A stretch of 64,000 nucleotides of DNA, taken from the NCBI RefSeq assembly GCF_036373705.1, contig NC_089858.1:32342749-32406748 (forward strand). The letters run 5' to 3'. A program made the translations under genes and the position numbers. Below are positions 34,861-47,000 of this stretch, piece after piece (positions within the stretch are counted from its first letter, which is position 1; every line of letters starts with the position of its first letter). Below the pieces are notes generated by a model. It was not told the DNA's origin and ran no database searches. It was given only the letters and a program-made list of their open reading frames with translations. This stretch comes from Amia ocellicauda (Eukaryota; Chordata; Actinopteri; Amiiformes; Amiidae).

Positions 34861-37461
34861 ACCCCTGTCCAGCACCACCCGGCCCCCCCGTGTTATACTG
34901 TGGCGCACCGCTCCCCCTTCCCTCTCTCCTCCACCCCGACGCCCTCCCTGTGCCCTCACACCCCCCCTGCACCTCCACACACAGTCAGTGTAGACTTCAA
35001 AAGCGCACGAACGTGGGGCTCTCCTGTGTCTCGCAGCGACCGGACTACTGCTGGGGCTGCAGGGATCCTGAGCGAGGCTCCAGTCTGGCCATATGGGGGA
35101 GATTGTTGGCATTTCTGTTGCGCTGCTTTGACGGCAGTACAGTTATGTTAATCCACAGTATTTGTTTTGTTTTCAGGGCAGGGCATTTTTATTTTGTTTT
35201 GCTTTTACAATCACCCAACTAAGTGGAAAGCAACTCATCTAAAAGCCTAGCGAAAGGGTTCGTGAGGTTATATACTCTGGTGTGAAACACTATCCCAGAT
35301 ATAAAGGCTGCTGTAGACTTTTAGATCTGTTCTCTGTCCTGGGGAAAATTGCTGGATCTTGCGTGGAGAGAGAAGCTACATCCATCTCTTTTTTTTTTTT
35401 TTATTACTTTTTTTTTTAAATATAGATCTCTTGTGTTTTCATATCAGTGCTGCTTGCTTTCCTTCTTTCTCAGATTGCATGTTCTCTGCCAGGACTGGGA
35501 GAGTAACACACAAGAAAGGATATGGCAATACAGGACAGGGTGTGGGTCTATAGTATAACATGTCCTGCCTGGGCCAGTGGTGCCAGGAAGCAGGAAGAGA
35601 ATGGCTGAAGAAACCACTAATGTGATCCTCTCCCTGGAGAGACCGTAAACCGACATGCTTCCCATATGTCATACATTTTATTTTTTTATTTGAGCCCTGC
35701 AAAGGTGTCATTGTTTGGAGCTTATCCATAGGAGGATCATTTGAAATACCACTGTGGTGAAACGGAATGACAATGTATTTAAGAAAAAGAGAGCAATCAC
35801 TTTATTACTAATCTCCACCTGTCTCTTCCCCATTTTCTTGCATTTTTTTGATCATGTATTATTATGTATTGATTGTCTGTTAAAAGAAAAAAGACAAATT
35901 GCTGGTTGCCCAATACTTCCTGGCTACCATTGATTATGTCAGTAGTGTGGGAAGAGGTACCCAAATTCTAGATTCAATCAGACTGCTATCTCTCTACATA
36001 CAAACTCCCTTAATGCAATTATAAAGTGTGTGCATCTTAGTTTGCTCCTTAAAACAAATGATGCCAAACTTGAAATCAATTGTTCGATGAATTAGAGTCC
36101 CCCCAAGTATGTGGGGTGCTCAGTATAAAGGTGGAGTTATAGAAGAGGTATAACTATACACCGATCAAGCCATTCAAGAGGGAAAACTGGCGATATGCAC
36201 GGGGGCATTATAAAGTGGGGGTGTGGCATTAATAGAGCCGCTCATTTATCTTTACCAAGCATTGCCTCTCTGAACAAGTCTCTTTTTATTGCGCTTTCCC
36301 TGTAGATTACAATGAGGGTTGCAATACCTTGGCCAAAATAAAGGAACTCAGTATTTATTTCAGGTAATTAAGTTAACAATGGTTCTTTATAAAAAACTTT
36401 GATCTTGGAAATTGATCTCAATCTTGGCTGTCTGTTTTTGGGAAGCTATTATAAGATTATATATATTTTTTCTTAATTATTATTTTAAACTTCTTGTTGG
36501 CTGTGGCAATCCAGGATGCACTACCGTTCATACAATCATCATATCTCTGGGATGCATATATGCTTTTCCGCTTCCAAGATGAATTGACTTGTGTATCATT
36601 ACTTTAACAAAACCTTGTAACAGTGTCTCTTCATGCACTGTAGAACTGCACACAAGGCCTCTACACCAGAATTGACTGACAAGGGCAAATCCGTGGCAGT
36701 TATGGATGTGCTAAAGGAATCATATGTAAAACAACAATTACAATTCTGCAGATTGTTATTTTTCCCCCCTCCCCAACCATAATGGCTCAGAGTCTGTGCT
36801 CTACTACATAAATGACCGGAAAGATTTCCAGTATTTCTCAATTGGTATGTATATATAGAAAGTATATACACACTTTATTACCAAAAGTATTGGGACAATA
36901 GATTAAATGCAGACAGCTCACAATGTGTTTAATAGACTTTTAATATATGGCCAGAGTTCTGCTGTGCTATTCCTCCAGCCGTGCACATACATAGTGCGGA
37001 GAAGTTTATGATCTCTACCTGCATTGCTCTGCCACCTCATCCAACATGTGTATTGAGGGTTTGAGATCAGGGCAGTGAATCAGTGCCATTACATTTATTC
37101 TATCCTATTCTTCATGAACCCACTGTATTCAGATGCCAGGCTTCTGAAAAGGTACATTATAGTGTTGGTGTTGGCCATTAGATTAAAAGGTTATCAAGCC
37201 TGGCAGATCACTTTTCACCAGATCGGCTGGTCATAGTGCCCTTCACAAAAAACAACCCCTGCACGACCTACCACAATCCATAATGAAATGCTTTATTGTA
37301 GAAGGGAAGTCTGTCCCATCACTTATGGAAATATAGTTTGTGTACATATGGATGATTTATTACTGGAGGATTTAGATTGTTTTTATTAATAATATTGTTT
37401 TTTTAAGCAATATTTGTGTTTTAAATTGTCTTTATAATGTGTAGTCCTTTTGCATAATAAA
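34861..37461 (+). other. Probable long 3' UTR of zdhhc7
   Basis: No further coding exon follows the stop. AATAAA signals on the plus strand lie at 36337-36342 and 37456-37461, so alternative ends are possible. The GC-rich first 300 bp carry open frames that are only compositional. The distal part contains a degenerate Tc1-like relic. Confidence 0.45.
36868..37342 (-). mobile_element. Degenerate Tc1-like relic
   Basis: The left end reads cacactttattaccaaaagt followed by attgggac, a classic Tc1-type terminus. The right end ggaaatatagtttgtgta is its decayed complement. No transposase frame survives. The remnant is about 475 bp and heavily mutated, so it is much older than the other Tc1 copies here. 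Confidence 0.55.
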
Positions 37462-40400
37462 GTTATTAGTTTACAATGATGTATGGTAAGCCTATATGAA
37501 AACTACGAGCAGTTCAATCCAGTGTCTTCGGATACCCAAGGGAAAAAACAAAACAAAAACTGGGAAATCACATGTCCATTAGAAATCAGATCTAAGCATT
37601 CCCCTAGTGAAAGTGTAAGACAGAACTATTTCTCTCCCTGTGCACTGCAGCCAGGCTTTTTAATTGCTAATCTGGGAGTGCCTTCCCTTGATGATGATGT
37701 AAAAGATATGGGGTTTAAAACAAATTATATTCTGATCTAAAATGGTCTCTGTAACAGATGAAAGACATGAGGATCAAGCTGTATAGCAGCATGTCTGTTC
37801 ATTTATTATTTATTTAATATTTAACTGGAATATGGGGAATACATTAGATTAAAATAATGTATTTTTGTGATGCTGTATTTCCATGTAGCATTTTACAAGA
37901 TTGATCAGCTGCAAATGTGTGAAACTCCCATAACAAAATGGCTTGATGAATCTCATAGTGAGGGATACAGTTTACTTACACAAGACTGGCGCTATGAGAG
38001 ATTGGTGCTCAAGCCCTCTTTTTTTAATCATATACTGGACTGACAGATTGCCAGATGAAAACATTTGTGGGGTTTCGCATGATTGGAGTTTTCAAATGAG
38101 AGCATGGCTTTCTTTTTTTCATTTAAAAAAACACTGCACAGTGTATGTAATCCAGTCCCACATGTTATGAGCTTTTAGGATGTACAGTATTTGAGGGGGA
38201 TCTTCTCAAGGATCTAGATTAAAAAAGCACAACAAACCTGCTGGATTGAAGCATTGTAAATGCTTTAGATACATGTTTGGCTTTACACAGAAATCTTTTC
38301 CCAGTAGCCACAGTACCCTCTTGTATTTTTCCAAAACAAATAAATAAATGCATACTTGTGTTGTACAGTTTTAAATTACCTCCTAAAGGGATGTAAAGAG
38401 ATCAAGATTTAATCACTTACCCCTTTTTAAATAGATTGATAGGCAGAAATGTTATACTTTGGTTTGGTAAATGAGTCCCAATCTGATTATATTATAAAAT
38501 ATCATATTCTGTAGAAGCTTATACTCTGTACAGTAAAAGTAGTGCTGAGAAGAGCATAGCTATTTTTGTGTCATTTTTTCCAGTTATTTTAAAAATATGA
38601 AAAAGGAAGACAATAAAATGCATTGCTTTCCTCAGTATTCTTTTATATACCTCTGTTTTGAGATTATCATGGTTGTATTCCAAGGGAGAAGCAACTGAAA
38701 ACAGTGCTTACAAATATATAATTTGAGTACTTTCATATGTAATCAGAATCTGAAATGTATGCCAATTAGCTCATAGCTTAGTTCAAGTTCTTAAGATGGT
38801 GCTACAAGGTTTTTGTCTCTTTAATGGAGCAGTTTATATGGTCTGATTTTTCCTGTTATTCTTATTTATTGCATTATTTAATTATCTGTGTACTAGGGTA
38901 GCCTCAGCACTTGTGTACACATTTCACCTTAGTCTCACTGGTACAGTAATTACAGCTCCTGGGAAACTCTTGCAGTGAAAAACTGGACACAATAATTTCA
39001 TAACACACTTTCACAACATTAAAAGCCTTCCCCTTTGAATTTCCTCTCATTTTGGTTACTGGATACATTTCAGATGCTATTTCAAAGTAATGACAAATTA
39101 AAAACAGGAAAACCATAAAAGGTAATCAAATAGAAGACATGCAACAGAGGACTGTAATAAATAAGAACTGATTTAACAGGAAAACATGAGTACCATAATC
39201 TTCTTTATTTACTGCTTTATAAAAGCCTCTGCCAAAGGGTACCTCTCTGTTAAGGGATGGGCAGGAATCACTGTGGTCCTGATGTTTTGTATGGAACGAT
39301 ATGTATTAGCTTTAAATGTCTAGGAAGTAAAAGAAAATGTAGATTATAATGGATATGGAATGGTTAACTTTTACTCTTTTTCTTTGTTTGTACTATTCTA
39401 ATCAGTGGAAGCCTCTGCAGTTTGTTAGGCCAGAATCAAAATATATTCCAAAATAATTCCTATTTGTGTGTAATATAGGCCTACTTCTTTTTTGTACTGC
39501 ATATTGAAACATTTATGAACCACACACCACCATGAAATTAACACATCTGTTTATTCCAGTTTCAAATCAGACTGGGAGAACATTTGATCAGTATTTAGTA
39601 AGACTAATAGGTAATCTCATATGTGAGCAACAAACAAATAATAATTATGACCAAAAGTCATTAGGCTATTGTGTTATCATATGCTTCCTAATATAGATTA
39701 ACAATATGCCAACCCTGGTTAGAACCCACATTTGTATACCACATTTCTGGTACATTTTATAATGTTTAACATTTGTATATTACTATATTTTATGCTTAAA
39801 TTTATTCTTAAAAAAAAAATAGATAGAAGCAATGTTTACCATTTTCTAGTGGGCAATAATTGAAGATAAGTTGTAAAATCACTGTAAAAATATCTGTATA
39901 TGTCCTAAAACAAAGGCTTCAAAAGAACATACATTTTAGATTGTTTGTATGCATTGTAAGGATAACAGTGACCAAGAAATGTTCAAACATGCATTTACAC
40001 ACATCGATCAATTGATCAAGATACAGCTGACTACATATTTTGGTTATATATATATAATGTATTGTGGTATAGTCCTTGCGGTACAGTTTGCATTCTTACC
40101 CAGTTCCAAACCTATGCACAATACACCCTCGGCCTATATATGAAATATAGATGTTTTTGTTCCTTTGGCCTATATCTCTGTTGTCTAGTTTTGCAGGTGC
40201 TGAGTGACACCCTATGGCTTTCTCCACCCAGCACTGGCGTCACTCCTGCTACCCTCAACCTTCTCTCCTTTGTTCTCCCCTTAGCCTCTTTATAGCCTAA
40301 TTGACCGCGCCTGTGTTTTACAGCAGGTGAGTTGCATGAGGTATCAGGGAGTTTCTGCAGACCGAGGCCCTCAAGAGGGATTATACTGGTACTGCAGGCC

Positions 40401-41167
40401 TCATAAGGGGAATAGGGCTTTGGACAGGCGTAGGCTGACATACCTCCCTTGTGTCACCAGTCCACACAGTGCACCACAGTATTTAATGTATATGTGATGT
40501 ACTTTTGACAGTTATTTCAGTTGTAGTCAACATAAATCCACTTTATAGGATCTGCGTACTTGTGTGGATACGAGTTGCTCTGTAAATGGGTTTTATCAAT
40601 GCATGTTGTCATATGAGTATACAAATATGTTTGAACGTCATTCATACGCTTACGACACCTATGAATATGTAGTCTTTTACACGCATACAAATATTCAATT
40701 CTATTGTTTGGCTGCCTATGGACCGATCTCGCTCAGCGCTTTGTATATCTTAGTGGTGCCTAGATGCTGAAATGATGGAGTCAGATAGCTGTTCCACAGG
40801 GAAATAAATAGGAATTTCAGGCTTGTTTGGGCTGTTTGTAGCCATGCCAGTTTGAATCAAGGAAATCAGGCTGATGTGACTGCAACATCAGCTGAGGCCA
40901 GCTCATCTGTGCAGAGGAACATCGTCTGGGAAATGTTCCATGGTGTCAGTGCCAACTTTATGCCCACACCTGGTTAAAGCTGGGGAAAGAGTGCTGCTGC
41001 TGCCAGAAGTGTGAGAAAACCCATGCACCTGCTGCTACAATGGATATAGGTAGGTCTGCTTATAATTTTTGTCTATCTAATGCCCTATTTAATTATCAAG
41101 CAAATATAACACTATTTGTACTAATTTAGGGCTTTTCTTTTCAGTAATGTTACTTGTTTGAATTAAA

Positions 41168-41205
<38 letters not shown>
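37462..41205. other. Gene-free spacer between zdhhc7 and terf2
   Basis: AT-rich DNA without a recognised exon or RNA gene on either strand. The end is a (TG)n/(TA)n microsatellite (about 41168-41207), which is the target of the next transposon fragment. Confidence 0.45.
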
Positions 41206-41207
<2 letters not shown>

Positions 41208-41210
<3 letters not shown>

Positions 41211-41387
41211 TCACCTAAAGGATTATTAGGAACACCTGTTCAATTTCTCATTAATGCAATTATCTAACCAACCAATCACATGGCAGTTGCTTCAATGCAT
41301 TTAGGGGTGTGGTCCTGGTCAAGACAATCTCCTGAACTCCAAACTGAATGTCTGAATGGGAAAGAAAGGTGATTTAAGCAATTTTGA
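41208..41387 (+). mobile_element. Left-end fragment of a family-C Tc1 element
   Basis: It starts CACTCACCTAAAGGATTATT next to TA in a microsatellite. It follows the family-C copy at 10753 closely, apart from a few extra bases (acatggcag region), as far as the transposase codons for NF. It then stops abruptly at LINE sequence. No matching right end was seen nearby. Confidence 0.9.
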
Positions 41388-41645
41388 ATACTGCTGCTAG
41401 AGCTTTAATAAAACCAAAGAAAGGTGCTTGCATTAATTCTATGTTTGCTTCACTGCACTGGCTTCCAGTAGGCTTTAGGAATATTTTTTTAGTTTTGTTT
41501 TTAACATATAAAACACTTGATGCCCCTGATTTTTTAACTGAATTACTCATTGCAGATCAGCCTATGCACCTACTGAGGTCTTCTGACAGGGCCCTACTTT
41601 GTGTGCCAAGAATGAAGCACGAAATTAAAGGAAAGGCAGCTATTA
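41388..41645 (+). mobile_element. LINE reverse-transcriptase C-terminal fragment, left half
   Basis: The frame reads NTAARALIKPKKGA, then FASLHWLPVGFRN, then LTYKTLDAPDFLTELL and SSDRALLCVPRMKHEIKG. This is the conserved C-terminal region of non-LTR retrotransposons of the CR1/L2/Rex type. It is truncated at its 5' end and interrupted at 41645 by a Tc1 element. Its other half is at 43231-43320. Confidence 0.85.
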
Positions 41646-41873
41646 CAGTGAGGAAAAAAAGTATTTGATCCCCTGCTGATTTTGTACGTTTGCCCACTGA
41701 CAAAGAAATGATCAGTCTATAATTTTAATGGTAGGTGTATTTTAACAGTGAGAGACAGAATAACAACAAAAAAATCCAGAAAAATGCATTTCAAAAAAGT
41801 TATACATTGATTTGCATGTTAATGAGGGAAATAAGTATTTGATCCCCTATCAATCAGCAAGATTTCTGGCTCC

Positions 41874-41970
41874 CAGGTGTCTTTTATACAGGTAACGAGC
41901 TGAGATTAGGAGCACTCTCTTAAAGGGAGTGCTCCTAATCTCAGCTCGTTACCTGTATAAAAGACACCTG
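41874..41970. repeat. 44-bp perfect inverted repeat with 9-nt loop
   Basis: Arms 41874-41917 and 41927-41970 are perfectly complementary. Each arm carries gtataaaagacacctg in one orientation, so the palindrome places a TATA-like box facing both ways. Copy A keeps only a single aggtgtcttttata half-site. Confidence 0.95.
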
Positions 41971-42012
41971 TCCACAGAAACAATCAATCAATCAGATTCC
42001 AAACTCTCCACC

Positions 42013-43022
42013 ATGGCCAAGACCAAAGAGCTGTCCAAGGATGTCAGGGACAAGATTGTAGACCTACACAAGGCTGGAATGGGCTACAAGACCATCGCCA
42101 AGCAGCTTGATGAGAAGGTGACAACAGTTGGTGCGATTATTCGCAGATGGAAGAAACACAAAATAACTGTCAGTCTCCCTCGGTCTGGGGCTCCATGCAA
42201 GATCTCACCTCGTGGAGTTTCAATGATCATGAGAACGGTGAGGAATCAGCCCAGAACTACACGGGAGGATCTTGTTAATGATCTCAAGGCAGCTGAGACC
42301 ATAGTCACCAAGAAAACAATTGGTAACGCACTACGCCGTGAAGGACTGAAATCCTGCAGCACCCGCAAGGTCCCCCTGCTCAAGAAAGCACATGTACAGG
42401 CCCGTCTGAAGTTTGCCAACATCTGAATGATTCAGAGGAGAACTGGGTGAAAGTGTTGTGGTCAGATGAGACCAAAATCGAGCTCTTTGGCATCATCTCA
42501 ACTCGCTGTGTTTGGAGGAGGAGGAATGACCCCAAGAACACCATCCCCACCGTCAAACATGGAGGTGGAAACATTATGCTTTGGGGGTGTTTTTCTGCTA
42601 AGGGGACAGGACAACTGCACCGCATCAAAGGGACGATGGACGGGGCCATGTACCGTCAGATCTTGGGCGAGAACCTCCTTCCCTCAGCCAGGGCATTGAA
42701 AATGGGTCGTGGATGGGTATTCCAGCATGACAATGACCCAAAACACACAGCCAAGGCAACAAAGGAGTGGCTCAAGAAGAAGCACATTAAGGTCCTGGAG
42801 TGGCCTAGCCAGTCTCCAGACCTTAATCCCATAGAAAATCTGTGGAGGGAGCTGAAGGTTCGAGTTGCCAAACGTCAGCCTCGAAACCTTAATGACTTGG
42901 AGAGGATCTGCAAAGAGGAGTGGGACAAAATCCCTCCTGAGATGTGTGCAAACCTGGTGGCCAACTACAAGAAACGTCTGACCTCTGTGATTGCCAACAA
43001 GGGTTTTGCCACCAAGTACTAA
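42013..43022 (+). pseudogene. Tc1 transposase with a 4-bp deletion
   Basis: The start [14 protein letters not shown] at 42013 is in frame to RLKFANI at 42423, then a stop. The next frame carries [21 protein letters not shown] and [11 protein letters not shown] to NKGFATKY (43022). Copy A has nine bases between its KF and HL codons; here there are five, so a net 4-bp loss explains the shift. All three catalytic motifs are normal, including the Trp that copy A lacks. Confidence 0.93.
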
Positions 43023-43230
43023 GTCGAAGGGGTCAAATACTTATTTCCCTCATTAACATGCAAATCAATTGATAACTTTTTTGAAATGCGTTTTTCTGGA
43101 TTTTTTTGTTGTTATTCTGTCTCTCACTGTTAAAATACACCTACCATTAAAATTATAGACTGATCATTTCTTTGTCAGTGGGCAAACGTACAAAATCAGC
43201 AGGGGATCAAATACTTTTTTTCCCTCACTG

Positions 43231-43320
43231 TACTTATAATGCTCCAAGTCTATGGAATTCTTTGTCATGTTTTATTAGAGATGCACCCTTGGTGACTATG
43301 TTTAAAGCTGCTTTCACACT
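43231..43320 (+). mobile_element. LINE C-terminal fragment, right half
   Basis: Immediately after the Tc1 element the sequence reads YNAPSLWNSL and then a poorly conserved tail, the usual end of the same reverse-transcriptase protein. It continues the fragment ending at 41645. Confidence 0.75.
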
Positions 43321-43664
43321 ATAGACGGAGCGAAAATCAACTGCTTTTACCCGAAGCCGGGGTGAACTCACCCCTGATAGAGACCAGGGTTGAGATTTCC
43401 AACCCGTGACGAAGTTCTCACCTCAGGTTGCAACACACTGTTGTGAATCGTAACCCTGTATTGTAAATCAGGGCCAATGTGAATGCAAGTGGGGCTGAAC
43501 TCAGGGGGTGAGTCACCCTGGGTCCACTCGGTACTCCCTTAAACTGATGGTGTTTCTAATCCTGATAATATATTTTTATATTTTTTAGTTTTCTTTGTCT
43601 TTTTCTGTATGTTTTGTTCTCTATCTTAATTGTATTTTAATTATTCAGTTCATTTTATTTTCCA

Positions 43665-43870
43665 GTAAATTATTATTATTACTACCCAATTTCTTAGCAG
43701 ACACCCTTATCCGTGGTGACTTACAATTGTTACAACATATCAAATTATTTTTACATGTGAACCCATTTATACAGCTGGGCATTTACTGGAGCAATCTAGG
43801 TAGGGTACCTTGCTCAAAGGTACAACAGCAGTGGGGATTGAACCCACCACCCTCCACTCCAGAGTCCAGA
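43665..43870 (-). mobile_element. tRNA-derived SINE with L2-type tail
   Basis: Read on the minus strand, the head has a pol III B-box-like sequence (gggttcaatcccc, 43833-43845). A central body follows (gtaccttgctcaaag complement), and then the tail ggataagggtgtctgctaag near 43690-43710. An ATT-rich tract follows the head. Head, body and tail order is that of fish tRNA SINEs mobilised by L2-type LINEs. Confidence 0.65.
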
Positions 43871-43959
43871 GTATTATTATTATTATTAATATTATTATTA
43901 ATGATGATAAGAATTGAATACAGTAAAAATAAGTCTCTGCGGTTGAACTACCTGACCTC

Positions 43960-44070
43960 ACCATAATGGCCGCCACAGCGCTCCGCGTCGACAAACGCTG
44001 TCGCACATCTATGACTTCATTTCCAGTGCGACGTTGTCCCCCGACCTCCCACAAACCCTCTTAAAGAAAC
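43960..44070 (+). promoter_or_regulatory. CpG-containing terf2 promoter region
   Basis: CpG-rich stretch (gcgctccgcgtcgacaaacg, gtgcgacgttg) directly before the terf2 ATG, which has a good context (gaaacATGGCGG). No TATA box is evident. Confidence 0.45.
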
Positions 44071-47000
44071 ATGGCGGAAATTGCTAACAGACAGGATGCT
44101 GGGTCTCAAAACAAAACAAGTGATCGCCAGACCTGTACACAAGAGCCCTGGCGGCAGAGTGACCTGGAAAGTGTGGTGACCCGCTGGGTGGTGGATTATT
44201 ACGTCCACTGCGCGCTCGGGGCTTTTCGCGATGGGCTGTATAAAGACTTCTGCGAGATCAGGGATGTACTGCAGAGTAAGTATTAGAAAGTTTACCTTCG
44301 TGTTTTTAGCCGAACTTATTTTCTTCTTCTGCTGTTTCAACATCAAACAAGGCTTTTGCAGGTTAAACAATGTCCAACCGGGTAACGGTTATGTGTTGTG
44401 TTTCTCAGGAGGGCGATATTGGTGAATTCCGCGGGAAATGTGCGAGCCGAGACCGTCTCTGCTCACGTGTGGATGTCTCGTGTCATTTACATGTCAATAC
44501 AATTATGATATGACAAGACCACAACGGTGGCCAAAATGCATGCATTGAGAACAGTGCAGCCCAATCTGTGCACTTTGCTGTCAGAAGTTATGTTTGCAAG
44601 TGCAAGGAAGAGAGCTGCTGCTGCTGCTGCGATTGGCACGGTGAAGACGAGTCGTCATACACGGCAGATCGTGGCTGTAATTCAGTGTCAGCTGGTGTAT
44701 GTTGTGTAACGCGGTGGTGCTGTTGCAGGCTTGCTGGTTCGGCCCGTGGAGAGCTCGGGGGACATGAACACGAAGCTGCGAGTCATGCAGTTCCTGTCCC
44801 GGGTTAATGATGGAGAGAAGCTGGGTGAGAAAGTGGTCGCATTCAAACGCCTTGCATGTGGTAATTGAATCTGCTGGTATTCACATGCTCTGATAGGGAG
44901 AGACTGAAAGCTTGTGATGTGGCTGATTGTTTGGTCCAGCTGTCGTGCCCTGCAACAATCCAGTCATAGAGAGTAGAGCAAACCACAAAGCTGTACAGCC
45001 ACAGATGGACATCGTTTAGATTTGGATTTGCGTGTTTGGGTGTGCTCAGTTTCTTCTCTGTTGCCCTCAGGTTATGTGTTTGATGTGGATGGTGCCCTCA
45101 CTCCCCTGGAGTCGGCCCTGCGCCTGCTAGGCTGCATCGGTGAGGAGGTAGAGATCCCCCAGAAGGACTTGGAGAGGGTCCACAAGTCAGTCAGAGAAAT
45201 GGTGAGATCCTTTTACATATTTGCAATCTTTATAGGGAACATCTTTTTCCATCTCTCAATCTGGGGAGTAACCATTTGTTACGTGGGCTCTGCCTAATCA
45301 AGAAAGCATCTCTTTTCATGCTGTGTGTCCGAGTGCCTGGGACACTATCCCTTTATTGTGATCGGAAGGTGAAAATGAGAACCTTACTGGACCCTGGAGA
45401 CAAATGTACCTGTCTAGTTGATAAATGTGTTTACAATGAGTACAATGTATTTATTCCAGCAGAATAAAACTGAAGACATGTTTAAGATAGAAGAGACGGA
45501 TGTCCAAAAAGAATAGCCCTTGGAGCATATGTGGATAGCCAGTGCATAGAAACATAAGACGTTCTCTGCTGTTAGGCAAATATTGCATTTTGGATGTTTG
45601 GATTATTATTTATTATTGGCAGATGCCCTTTGCAGGGTGCATTACAGAAGTGTATGGATGGTGAATATGTGCTTACAGACTCATGGAAATGCAACTTTAG
45701 GCTTTATTTTTCTATTGCAGGCAGTGACCGTGTGTATTAAACAGAAGGAGTATGAGAAGGCCAGCAGGATACTGACAAGACATTTCCCTAAGGGCGTGAA
45801 TGCAAAGGTCAGTTCCCTGACCCGAGCAGAGCACTAATAAAGCACACGGACCAGAACTACGTGATTTGTGTTTGACACAAATCCATCATATTAAAATAGA
45901 CACCCCCAAAAGTAGTGGCTTTGTACAATTGTCCTGTACAACTATTACATATCTGCTTTCTGGAAGACTGCTTGTTACACATAAGTAATAGTTCTCTGCT
46001 CATTTCTGCTTGTCACCATTGTTTTAAATCTAGATCAAAGCTTACAATCCCCTTTGGAAATGACTTGCTTATTGGATTTCTAGGTGGTTTCCTGAAGTTG
46101 TGCTTGATTTCTAATCTACCTGCTGTGTGTGTGTTGTTCAGAAAGCCCTCTTCATGGGCCTAGTGGACCAGAAGAGCAGTGTCCACTCGGCACTGGAGCA
46201 GGTGACCTATGGAGAATTCTGCTTGGAGATGTTCAAGTTCGCAGAGGGTTTACTCGTGGACTCGGAGCCTTTTCTGCACAAGGTTGGTACTTCAGGCATT
46301 TAAAATCTGTTTCTTTAAATCAGACTGTCAACCTGACTGGCATCCTTACGGGGAGCAGGTTGTCCAATGTGAGATTGAGAGCTTTCTACTTTCTACTAAG
46401 CCCCTCTGTAAAGATTTCACAGCAGTGAGGTTTAAGGGTGATTCTCTGAGCTTTCACTTGTGTAAGTGGAATGAGTTTTTGGAAGCAGCACTGTCATGTT
46501 GGAGTGTTTGTTTGACATGGTTGAAAGAAAGTTTTAATTTATACATTTACAGACCGCAGAAAAGATCCTGACCCTTAGGTGCACGTTGGAAGACTGCAGC
46601 GCTAAGCCATCGAGAGAGAAAGGGAGGTTCTCGGACGGGCCTGAGAGGACAGTAACTCCTGTCACAAGGTATGCAGATATCTGTTGACTCAGAAGACTGT
46701 CTTGCTGTGTGTTTTGACTGACTGCACGGTTTTTGACTGCGAGATCCTCATGTCGTGATGTGTCTCTGATTTAAGGGACCCTCCATGGACCACTTTCAGC
46801 CGCTCAGTTCTCGCAGTGGCCTACGCTGCAAAGGCTGAGGAGCTGGGGATCAGTGTGATGTTTGAGGAGCTGGAGCAGACCGACCTGGATCCCCCCCCAC
46901 CGGATCAGAGGCCCGTTTCCCTTCACCTTTCCCCCTGTCGCAAACTGGGCTCCCCAGCTGGAAAAGGCCCCCACTCTGCTCATCCCAGGCAAAAACCCCA

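Larger units (their letters stand above)
41646..43230 (+). mobile_element. Tc1/mariner element, copy B (1585 bp), nested in a LINE
   Basis: TA flanks lie at 41644-41645 and 43231-43232. The ends are CAGTGAGGAAAAAAAGTATT and its complement. It belongs to the same family as copy A (5779-7186) but is inverted relative to it and 177 bp longer, mainly through a 97-bp palindrome at 41874-41970. The palindrome contains the TATAAAAG-like sequence upstream of the transposase. Confidence 0.95.

Noticed and set aside
34716-35222. Long GC-rich open frames after zdhhc7
   Set aside because: They overlap the last zdhhc7 exon in another frame and its 3' UTR, and have low-complexity Pro/Arg composition.
36155-36180. 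tatacaccgatca resembling the family-E Tc1 end
   Set aside because: Similarity stops after about 20 bases and no partner end was seen; it may be a fossil tip but cannot be supported.
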